64,000 bases of DNA from positions 19,236 to 83,235 of the forward strand of contig JAPLNL010000098.1 of assembly GCA_026692905.1 (NCBI GenBank), in the 5' to 3' direction. A program made the position numbers and the translations under genes. Under the pieces are notes generated by a model. That model did not search any database, was not told where the DNA came from, and saw only the letters and a program-made list of their open reading frames with translations. Below are positions 9,301-15,681 of this stretch, piece by piece (positions within the stretch are counted from its first letter, which is position 1; each line of letters opens with the position of its first letter). The DNA is from Planctomycetota bacterium (GTDB taxonomy: Bacteria > Planctomycetota > Planctomycetia > Pirellulales > Pirellulaceae).

Positions 9301-9981
9301 GCCGTGCGTATCGCGAGTCGTATCGAATGGCCCCAGCACAACTTCACGGGTATCGCAAAGACCGTCGTTGTCGGTGTCGCGCAAGTACAGGATATTGGGA
9401 ATCGAAAAGCAGAGAACACCATCACCATACGGCAGTAGCCCTATTGGAATATTGAGTCCGTCCGCGAACACTCGCGTGGTTTCGAAACTGCCGTTGCTGT
9501 CTTTGTCTTCGAGTACCACAACCGCATCGCTTCCGCTTTCGTCAGCTTTGGCAGGAAAGGGGTATTGGGTAGACTGAGTAATCCAGAGACGTCCCTTTAC
9601 ATCGAAGGCCATGTTCATCGGCTTGGAAATCGCAGGCTCGGCCGCGATCAAATCAACTTGAAATCCCTCCGCCACGTGGAAACCAGACAGCTCTTCTGCT
9701 GGGGACCGATGGCTTGACGCTCGAATGGTTTGGCCGAACAACTCTTGAGCGGTGATCGGCTCCGCTGGCGTAAATCGATCGGCGGGGAGCGTAGACGTGG
9801 CCAAAGCACTCGCGGAAATTGCAAGGGCGATGAAACAAGATGAAAGCAACTGATCATTCCGTGTAGGTTTCTCACGAAACCTGCTACCTACGCGAGAGGT
9901 CATGGCGGGGCCGATTCTGTAAATTGGGAAGGATAAGGGTTTTGAGGAAGTGGAACGCCGGTGAGTAGCGTGAATCATCAT
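6391..9981 (-). CDS. PVC-type haem-binding CxxCH protein (dehydrogenase-like)
   Basis: A very large protein of about 1196 residues. After an Arg-rich N-terminus there is a hydrophobic export segment (LLSSCFIALAISASALATS). A soluble-glucose-dehydrogenase-like beta-propeller follows, with GFQVDLIAAEPAISKPMNMA, FDVKGRLWITQSTQYPFPA, NPFGMARDRWGFWYAADCHS and LQFGPDGCLYVADFYNKVIG. A long helical HEAT-like middle comes next. The C-terminus holds a single cytochrome c site, CAICH, with the distal region KVIGPQLEGVG. This order is the planctomycete/verrucomicrobial membrane-bound dehydrogenase type. The substrate is unknown. Starts at 9996 (TTG), 9981 (ATG) and 9903 (ATG) are possible. 9981 was chosen, though 9903 would give a more usual signal peptide. 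Confidence 0.88.
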   Translation of the reverse strand: MMIHATHRRSTSSKPLSFPIYRIGPAMTSRVGSRFREKPTRNDQLLSSCFIALAISASALATSTLPADRFTPAEPITAQELFGQTIRASSHRSPAEELSGFHVAEGFQVDLIAAEPAISKPMNMAFDVKGRLWITQSTQYPFPAKADESGSDAVVVLEDKDSNGSFETTRVFADGLNIPIGLLPYGDGVLCFSIPNILYLRDTDNDGLCDTREVVLGPFDTTRDTHGMVNSLRMGEDNWVYACHGFNNQSKVQGKDGQSISMTSGNVFRFKPDGSRVELFTQGQVNPFGMARDRWGFWYAADCHSKPISQLIRGGCYPSFGRPDDGLGFVPPMMDHLHGSTAISGLAHSKDSKFPTLFQDNFFSGNVMTCRINRNHLTYQGATAKANAMPDLMTSDDPWFRPVDLQFGPDGCLYVADFYNKVIGHYEVPLDHPDRDRKSGRIWRIRWTGGGETIEKQAAPKTIDDPKALFADRFVNGLDSVAALSSITRAVSAADLNEPLSAMQAYYLYSKLGANKEDEPSWLLRQIAREDSLSDPVLKQSILIATRDILTRLKQRDNAAYDQAIAKLCSNEVLELANKPVAFSMETTYVRALVRVLLSLKDARAAAGVLSLCEKQAAMSNATADQQRALEETIQSIADVVDESNMDRFMALLDSTTKDADARADQLLRIAGRQMQQRGRVLGSLLSRCQVMVGNLGGEWLKQAEASSKGSDGFQLIHWSANSTKKDERRNWPTEKRELARSSNSESKRGSFFSSFPLGESYIGTWASSPFIANGKLDFYVVGHNGLPSKESTTKNYVALVKLDVAGNVAEELFRAQPPRSDIGQQVEWDLAKHAGMTVQLRVVDGDADASYAWIGIGESSQSGLNPSPIRDQWDRIVSIVELCGVPSAADGLEKVSQLLGSKKMDWQSRYRLQRLRSKGGLPEIVELVDFAVDHNWLDLLDLLAIDVRKNPDWDWGVFGNEGLRKFGDALCRRCSYQEQERLVLKLSKHRSAIAVIASLCERGAMSRDALRVLPKSWWESLPADSLSQLEALRPEANASSDRLAVVERKVAAIERMDVDMQVGKKQFADRCAICHKLGDQGKVIGPQLEGVGARGAARLSEDILWPDRNVDEAFRMTLLLLESGESVSGLVSDRTVESLLLTDQTGKQRRILLSEIDQEKPSKLSLMPGNFDELMTDGEFASLIGFLRSSVSSAK

Positions 9982-10105
9982 TTTTATTCTACCCAAAAAT
10001 TCCTGAAATAACTAAAGTCCGAGGGGGCTGAGGTTGCTCTGTGAAAGTTCTTTTGTGTATTCAGTGAGGGAGATACGTCCCATCCCTGTCCGTGCGAGGT
10101 AACCT

Positions 10106-11509
10106 ATGATCCAACCAAAAACGCTCGTCATTCGATTGGTTTTTCCGGTAACGCTGGTAATCAATGGATCCTTGGCAGTTGGTCAAATGGGTGGCGGCGG
10201 TGGTGGTGGGTCACCTGGGGGAAACGCGCCTGCGTTCTTCGATCCCAAGTTTAGCGATAAATTGTACGAAAACGGTGGGCCTCAGGGGCGTGAGACCAAG
10301 GATGGAGCCATCATCCTGTCAGTGACCATCGAGGGAAACAGCAGCATTTCCCAAAACTTTATTCTTTCCACAATGCAGTCCCGCGAAGACCGGACCTTCG
10401 ACAAGGAAACATTCAACCGAGACATCAGCTCTCTCTACCGAACCAATCTATTCAAAAAGATTACTCCTTACTTTACCGAAGCCGCAAATGGAGTTCACAT
10501 CCGCTTGATCGTAGACGAAAGACCGATCATCAAAGAAGTTGTTTTCCGCGGCAATCAGGCGCTTGAAGATCGCCAGCTCAGCAAACACGCAGGACTCCAA
10601 AAAGGAGATCCATTGGACCCCATCTCTCTGAATTCCGCCAAGTCGCGATTGATTGAGCTCTACCAAGACAAAGGGATGAACCAAGTCGACATCCAGATCG
10701 CTCAAGGGCTCAAGCCAGGTCAACGCGAGGTCGAGTTCATTGTCAATGAAGGCCCTGTCGAGCGACTAAACAAAATCCACTTCGTCGGTAATCAAGCATT
10801 CTCCGCCGAGATCCTCAAAACGAAAATCAGCAGCCGGGATACACGCCACGGACTGACGACATGGTTCGGCAACAAGGCTTCCGATTACAAGATGGAAGCG
10901 GACCGCGATGCGTTGATGGGGTACTATCGGTCATTGGGTTACTTTGATGCGCGAGTCGAGTTCCGAAAAGACTACACCCCCAATGGCGATTTCATCGACT
11001 TGACGTTTATCGTTTCCGAAGGCCAGAGATACAAAGTCAAGTCGGTTTCAATCGTCGGCACAAAACGATATCAGCCAAGCGAGTTACTACCGTACATGAA
11101 ACTGAAGGCCGGTGAGCCATTCATGCAGCCCAACAAACTCAACGATGAAAAGTTCTTGCGAGATGTGTATGGTGCACAAGGCCACATCTTCGCTGAAGTC
11201 ATCGGTGAGCTGATCTATCAACCGAACAACGAAGTAGACGTCGTCTACAACATCGGCGAGGGAGACGTCTATCGGATCAGCGAAGTTCGTGTGCACATTG
11301 ATGGTGACCACACCAAAGAGCGAGTCGTCATGCAACCCCTCGGCAAGATCCGTCCAGGAAGTATTGCCAATGGACCCGAAATCGACAACGCCGAGCGACG
11401 ATTGAAGTACCTCAATATTTTCAACAACGATCCAAGCCAAGGGACCGTCCCGAACATTCGAATTGAGCCCCCCGTGGGTGCGGACCGTGAGCTCAGCTCC
11501 AAGCGTTAA
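10106..11509 (+). CDS. POTRA-only half of an Omp85/BamA-type protein
   Basis: A protein of 467 residues. A signal peptide (VIRLVFPVTLVINGSLAVGQ) is followed by a Gly-rich spacer (MGGGGGGGSPGGN). About five POTRA domains follow, at roughly 70-140, 141-218, 219-310, 311-390 and 391-455. They are marked by repeated patterns such as SVTIEGNSSISQNFI, EVVFRGNQALEDRQL, KIHFVGNQAFSAEIL, SVSIVGTKRYQPSELL and ISEVRVHIDG. Five POTRAs is the BamA number, but the chain ends with no membrane barrel. The barrel is the next gene, in the same frame, separated only by the TAA at 11507-11509. It should lie in the periplasm and act in outer membrane protein assembly. GAGGT before the ATG is a good ribosome binding site. 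Confidence 0.88.
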   Translation: MIQPKTLVIRLVFPVTLVINGSLAVGQMGGGGGGGSPGGNAPAFFDPKFSDKLYENGGPQGRETKDGAIILSVTIEGNSSISQNFILSTMQSREDRTFDKETFNRDISSLYRTNLFKKITPYFTEAANGVHIRLIVDERPIIKEVVFRGNQALEDRQLSKHAGLQKGDPLDPISLNSAKSRLIELYQDKGMNQVDIQIAQGLKPGQREVEFIVNEGPVERLNKIHFVGNQAFSAEILKTKISSRDTRHGLTTWFGNKASDYKMEADRDALMGYYRSLGYFDARVEFRKDYTPNGDFIDLTFIVSEGQRYKVKSVSIVGTKRYQPSELLPYMKLKAGEPFMQPNKLNDEKFLRDVYGAQGHIFAEVIGELIYQPNNEVDVVYNIGEGDVYRISEVRVHIDGDHTKERVVMQPLGKIRPGSIANGPEIDNAERRLKYLNIFNNDPSQGTVPNIRIEPPVGADRELSSKR

Positions 11510-11623
11510 TTCAATGCCCAAGGACCTGCTAGTGAGGTTCGTTCTCACCAACTATTTGAACGAAGCCATCCGTTGATAGTGAATCCAAACATGCTAAGCC
11601 TAACCACGAAAAGCCATCCTGCC

Positions 11624-13264
11624 ATGAAGCAACGCGAACGCCGAAAAAGAAGCATTGTTGCGGCTTCGTTTGCATCGATCGGACTTTGGGTCGCCGCCTG
11701 CACGCCCAGCTTGGGGCAAGCACAATCTGGCCCGGCATCCGGTTACTATGTTCCATCACCGTATGGTTCTGGTCCGTCGGCGTATGCTGCCCCACCCTAT
11801 TCCAATCCAAATGTCCCAAGTTCTGGCAATGGGCCAGTTTTCAATGGCCCAACTGTCAATGGCCCAACTGTCAATGGCCCAACTGTCAATGGCCAGCAGA
11901 TCGTCGGTGGCCCCGCATTTCCAAATCAAGGATCGAACGTACCAAACGGATATAACTCGCCGGCACCCGGTGTCAGTCAGCCCGTGCCCCCACAACAGTA
12001 CCCTCAGCAACCGTACCCTCAGCAACCGTACAGCAATCAGCCTTACATTCCACCTCCAACTTTTAACAATCAGCCATTGTCACCTCCCGCCGCCCCTTTC
12101 CAAACAGCGCCCTCACTCGAGGAACCATGGAAGCTTGGGAAATCATCCGAGTTTTTGGACAGTTCGCCATTCGGCTACAATCCGAAGATCAAAGACATTC
12201 CGGTCGATGTGTATGTCCAAGAGGGGCAGACAGGACGATTTTCAGTGGGTGGATCGGTCAATAGCGATTTAGGCGTTGCCGGTAACTTTGTTCTTGAGGA
12301 ACGCAACTTCGATATTCGCAATTGGCCGGGACGGCCTAGCGATTTACTAAACGGAGCGTTCCGCGGTGCCGGACAGAATTTCCGAGCAGAGCTAGTGCCG
12401 GGCAATCGAGTACAACGTTACACCTTGAATTGGACAGAGCCAAACTTGTTTGGATACTCTCCGTTCAGTCTATCGGTGGGCGGATTCTACTTCACGCGTA
12501 TCTATCGCGATTGGACCGAACAACGTCTCGGAGCCCGCGTTGCGGTCGGTTACGAAGTCACACCGGACTTGTCTTTGTCGACTGAGTTGCGAGGCGAAGA
12601 CGTGAACATTTCGAGTCTTCGAATCACTGGGCTTCCAGCGCTAGATCGCGTTGCAGGCAGCAATGACCTCTATGCTGGGCGAGTCCGGCTAGCCCACAAT
12701 ACGCGTGACAGTCCGTTCCTGCCGACGGAAGGCCATTTGCTGGAATTGATTTATGACCAGACGTTTGGTGAATTCGATTATCCGCGAGGCCAAGTCAACT
12801 TTAGCCGCTACTTTCTCGTTCGACAACGAGCTGATGGCGGTGGGCGCCATACCTTTACTAGTTCGATACGTTTGGGGTTTAGCGGCGTGGACACGCCATT
12901 GTTTGAAAACTTCTTCGCAGGTGGTTTCTCTACGATGCGAGGATTTGCATTCCGGGGAGCAAGTCCGGTGGACAGTGATGTCCAAGTGGGCGGTCGCTTC
13001 CAAATGCTTGGAACCTTTGAATACATGATGCCAATCACGGCGGACGATATGCTGCGAATGGTCGGCTTCGTGGACTACGGGACGATTGAAAAGGATATTG
13101 AAATCAATTCTAAGAATTTCCGCATCGCGCCTGGTTTTGGAGCACGGATTGCAGTCCCGGCTCTTGGACCTGCTCCGCTTGCGTTTGACTTTGCATTCCC
13201 TGTTTCGTATGCAGACACCGACACACGTCAGATCTTCTCGTTCACGATGGGGCTAACGCGATAA
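11624..13264 (+). CDS. Omp85-type beta-barrel protein with proline-rich leader
   Basis: A protein of 546 residues from ATG 11624 (ATG 11591 and TTG 11573 are also in frame). A basic start (MKQRERRKRS) and hydrophobic run contain VAAC, a possible lipobox, and end near SLGQAQ. Residues about 30-170 are Pro/Gln/Asn-rich with NGPTV repeats and PYPQQPY repeats. From about residue 190 the bacterial surface antigen (D15/Omp85) barrel runs to the end, with alternating strands such as FSVGGSVNSDLGVAGNFVLE and RYTLNWTEPNLFGYSPFSLS. The TMRGFAFRG motif corresponds to the conserved RGF loop of Omp85 proteins. No POTRA domain is present. It needs the preceding POTRA protein to resemble a complete BamA. 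It also differs from BamA in ending GLTR rather than with an aromatic residue. Confidence 0.87.
   Translation: MKQRERRKRSIVAASFASIGLWVAACTPSLGQAQSGPASGYYVPSPYGSGPSAYAAPPYSNPNVPSSGNGPVFNGPTVNGPTVNGPTVNGQQIVGGPAFPNQGSNVPNGYNSPAPGVSQPVPPQQYPQQPYPQQPYSNQPYIPPPTFNNQPLSPPAAPFQTAPSLEEPWKLGKSSEFLDSSPFGYNPKIKDIPVDVYVQEGQTGRFSVGGSVNSDLGVAGNFVLEERNFDIRNWPGRPSDLLNGAFRGAGQNFRAELVPGNRVQRYTLNWTEPNLFGYSPFSLSVGGFYFTRIYRDWTEQRLGARVAVGYEVTPDLSLSTELRGEDVNISSLRITGLPALDRVAGSNDLYAGRVRLAHNTRDSPFLPTEGHLLELIYDQTFGEFDYPRGQVNFSRYFLVRQRADGGGRHTFTSSIRLGFSGVDTPLFENFFAGGFSTMRGFAFRGASPVDSDVQVGGRFQMLGTFEYMMPITADDMLRMVGFVDYGTIEKDIEINSKNFRIAPGFGARIAVPALGPAPLAFDFAFPVSYADTDTRQIFSFTMGLTR
11842..11894 (+). repeat. 15-bp coding tandem repeat (NGPTV)
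   Basis: The unit CAATGGCCCAACTGT is repeated exactly at 11842, 11857 and 11872, followed by a partial copy, within the barrel gene's linker. It encodes NGPTV repeats and is a likely place for replication slippage that keeps the frame. Confidence 0.9.
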
Positions 13265-13279
13265 CGTTGGATCGAAACA

Positions 13280-14098
13280 ATGGTTTTTGGAGTCGATCTA
13301 CCTAGCTACTATGGACCACTAGAACTACTGTTCTATTTGGTCCGCCGCGAAGAGCTACCGCTTGAGGAACTCTCATTGGCAAAGATCACGCATCAGTACA
13401 TGGAGTACTTGGAAGTGCTGGAGGTCTTGGACTTGGACGATGTTGGTGAGTTTATCGACATCACAAGTCAATTGATCGAGCTAAAGGCCAAGACAGTTCT
13501 CCCTACCTCGGACGCGGATTCGTCAGAGGATATCGGTTCGATTGGCCAAGATACATCGATGCCTCAGTTGGTGGAACGATTGGTTCAGTACAAGCGTTTT
13601 CGGGACGCGGCCTGCTTGCTTGACGAACAGAGCCGTCGATGGCAGCTACGATATGCGCGTCTTTCATCCGATTTGCCGCCACGTAGAATCGATCCGGATG
13701 AGCTTCCCATCGCAAAGGTCGAAGTTTGGGATTTGGTCAGCGCGTTTGGACGGATCTTGAAGGCACGTCAGAAAGCCCCTCAACAAAGTATCCAATACGA
13801 CGACACACCGATTCACGTGTACATGCGACGGATACACGAACGAGTCCAGAAAATGGACCGGGTCGAACTGCAGGATTTGTTTGAAGTCGGCATGCACAAG
13901 AGCACGTTGGTTGCTATGTTTTTGGCAACGCTTGAGATGACGCGTCACCATGGACTGTATGCTGTCCAGGATACGGCAGATGGTCCGCTCTATTTGCAGC
14001 CTGGTCCTGATTTCACAGTGGAACTCAAGGTCGCACAGGTAGAAAATCTTCGACTTGGCTCTGTTACTAACTCGAATATGCCAGTCATGCCACGTTAG
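13280..14098 (+). CDS. scpA: Segregation and condensation protein A
   Basis: A protein of 272 residues, the normal ScpA length. The N-terminal part carries the kleisin signature YYGPLELLFYLVRREELPLE and ITHQYMEYLEVLEVLDLDDV followed by ITSQLIELKAKTVLP, the segment that binds the SMC neck. The C-terminal winged-helix part includes LFEVGMHKSTLVAMFLATLE. ScpA bridges the SMC heads and, with ScpB, forms the condensin-like complex that compacts and separates chromosomes. The start is 15 bases after the barrel gene stop, so it may be co-transcribed with the outer-membrane genes. scpB is not in the window. Confidence 0.93.
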   Translation: MVFGVDLPSYYGPLELLFYLVRREELPLEELSLAKITHQYMEYLEVLEVLDLDDVGEFIDITSQLIELKAKTVLPTSDADSSEDIGSIGQDTSMPQLVERLVQYKRFRDAACLLDEQSRRWQLRYARLSSDLPPRRIDPDELPIAKVEVWDLVSAFGRILKARQKAPQQSIQYDDTPIHVYMRRIHERVQKMDRVELQDLFEVGMHKSTLVAMFLATLEMTRHHGLYAVQDTADGPLYLQPGPDFTVELKVAQVENLRLGSVTNSNMPVMPR

Positions 14099-14183
14099 CC
14101 CACGCTGCTGTACAGCGATGGTGTACCGTCTTCAGCCGGCTGAAGTGGCATCAACCATAAGCCTTCAATTGCAATTTCGCTCG

Positions 14184-14228
14184 CCCAAAAGTCGCAGACT
14201 CTAGCCCCAAAAGTCGCAGACTCTAGCC
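14184..14228 (+). repeat. 22-bp direct repeat with AAAAGTCGCAGAC core
   Basis: Two adjacent units contain AAAAGTCGCAGACTCTAGCC. An inverted copy of the 13-base core lies at 14646-14658, at the 3' end of the small membrane protein gene. The interval 14099-14348 otherwise shows no gene. Confidence 0.75.
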
Positions 14229-14348
14229 CACAATCTTGTCCAACCGATCTTGAATCTTTTTGGACAATTCTTCATGATTCGCTCAAGTTACTTGGAGAAC
14301 GAATCTCGGGTAACATAATCAACTCGGGAGCAAGGAAGCACCTCAGCA

Positions 14349-14660
14349 ATGCCATACATGCCATATTGGTTTGAGTCTTTTGGTCCATGCCTGCCGTGGG
14401 TCGTTCCCTGTATTGCGATCATAGGTTTGTGGATCGCGAAAAGTTCCGAGAACTTGCAACTGCAGCGAAATGCCGAACGTATCTTTTTCGCCGCGATGCT
14501 GCTCGTTGCTTGGGTTGCCCTTCGTACTGTGGTCGCGAACGAAGGTTGCTGGCTCATTCACATGGCGAGCATTGGCGCAATGGTCTTGGGCGCGACCTTT
14601 CCAGCGCGAGAAGCAAGCAGCTCTGAGTTCGAAAATGACATGGGCGTCTGCGACTTTTAG
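14349..14660 (+). CDS. Small three-helix membrane protein
   Basis: A protein of 103 residues with hydrophobic segments around 14-31 (LPWVVPCIAIIGLWIA), 45-62 (RIFFAAMLLVAWVALRTVV) and 67-83 (CWLIHMASIGAMVLGATFP). The cadence of charged and hydrophobic residues looks like a real membrane protein, and similar small proteins with a 'CWL.H..S.G.M..GA..P' end occur in planctomycetes, but no function is known to me. The last residues (GVCDF) and the TAG stop overlap an inverted copy of the AAAAGTCGCAGAC repeat. The original end may therefore have been altered. Confidence 0.6.
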   Translation: MPYMPYWFESFGPCLPWVVPCIAIIGLWIAKSSENLQLQRNAERIFFAAMLLVAWVALRTVVANEGCWLIHMASIGAMVLGATFPAREASSSEFENDMGVCDF

Positions 14661-14734
14661 TCAATGCAACAAGCTCTGAAACAAGGGCTGGTCTCGTATC
14701 GCTCGAAAGGCGAGCGGCAGCTCTGTTCAATCCG

Positions 14735-14790
14735 GGAGGGAGAGGCTCCTGCCGATCCGGGGCAAAGCTCGGCAGGAGCCTCGCTCTCCC
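14735..14790. repeat. GGCTCCTGCCGA-type palindrome
   Basis: GGGAGAGGCTCCTGCCGA and its near complement CTCGGCAGGAGCCTCGCTCT form a hairpin with a short spacer. Relatives are the inner hairpins of the 166-bp elements at 25706-25871 and 47944-48109, and a looser copy around 47841-47936. Confidence 0.75.
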
Positions 14791-15273
14791 ATTGAAACCC
14801 CTGGCAGGTAGTCTTCAGCCACTCTCCCAAGTACTTTGCGATTGGATTCGCGACGATATTCCGGTGCGGTATAATGTCAATAGGTGCCAGGCACCTATGT
14901 TGCTTTTGCATCGAACCCCAATCATTCGCGGCCAAATGGCTCTGACCATGACAGGCCTCAAATCCGGCTTCCTCGGCGGACCACTGAAATGGGACGATTG
15001 ATTCGGAGTACGGCCGCCCGGATGGTGACCGCACCCCCTCCCGGAGCTTGCTACGCTCGCTCCGACCTCCCCCAGCTTTGCTGGGAGAGGTGACGTTAGC
15101 GGCTTTTCTTCGAGTTGATTGAGCAGTGGGAGCGTATTCCGGAACACACTTCGATGTGCGGTCAACAGGGTATGTCAACAAGTTCTCGCAAATCAGTCAC
15201 CTCTCCCAACGCAATTGGGGGAGGTCGAATGGAGCCATCAGCGACATTCGGGAGGGGGCCTAAGGGCTGCAAT

Positions 15274-15363
15274 GTGACGGGCCGAATTTGTGACAGGCCG
15301 AATTTGTGACAGGCCGAATTTGTGACAGGCCGAATTTGTGACAGGCCGAATTTGTGACGGGCT
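15274..15363 (+). repeat. 16-bp tandem repeat, five copies plus partial
   Basis: The unit GTGACAGGCCGAATTT starts at 15274 (with one G for A), 15290, 15306, 15322 and 15338, then breaks off in GTGACGGGCT. There are no spacers, so it is not a CRISPR array. Confidence 0.95.
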
Positions 15364-15620
15364 GTCGGTGACCAATCAGCTAAGGATCTGTCCAAGTCGA
15401 TTCGGAAGTCTATAGTGCAAACCTCAGTTCAGTTCCGTCTCGACCAAACGTTGGTTATCGCCTCACAGCAGAATGATGTCGACGGGGCGTACGAGATCAT
15501 TATCGTGAAGTGCTCGTTGCCGGATGCGAAACAAGAGCCTGACGTTGCTTCTGAACAGTCGAAGTGAGAGATCTTGCCTGGTCTAACACGCAAGCATGCT
15601 CGAACCTCCTCATCCCCCGG

Positions 15621-15649
15621 CCCCTTCTCCTCCCGAGGAGGAGAAGGGG
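15621..15649. terminator. Strong 12-bp hairpin downstream of S9 peptidase
   Basis: CCCCTTCTCCTC and GAGGAGAAGGGG are perfect arms around a 5-base loop, 33 bases past the stop of the minus-strand peptidase gene. It has no T tract on that strand. It may end transcription or protect the mRNA 3' end. Confidence 0.5.
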
Positions 15650-15681
15650 AGAATAAAAGAGGTAGGGGCGTCTCGCCCAAT

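Larger units (their letters stand above)
14791..15681. other. Repeat-rich intergenic region
   Basis: It holds a 16-bp tandem repeat (15274-15363), CTCCC-rich palindromes around 15035-15100 and 15200-15230, and a strong hairpin at 15621-15649. Open frames on both strands here translate the repeats (for example 14657-15181 minus) and show no protein family. I see no supported gene in this interval. Confidence 0.65.

Noticed and set aside
11510..11623. Sequencing frameshift as cause of the Omp85 split
   Set aside because: Both halves are already in one frame and the barrel part has its own export signal, so no frameshift is needed. Only a stop codon separates them.
14657..15181. Minus-strand protein of 174 residues
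   Set aside because: It reads through palindromic repeats, with low-complexity composition.
15274..15363. CRISPR array
   Set aside because: The 16-base units directly abut one another without spacers, and no cas genes are near.
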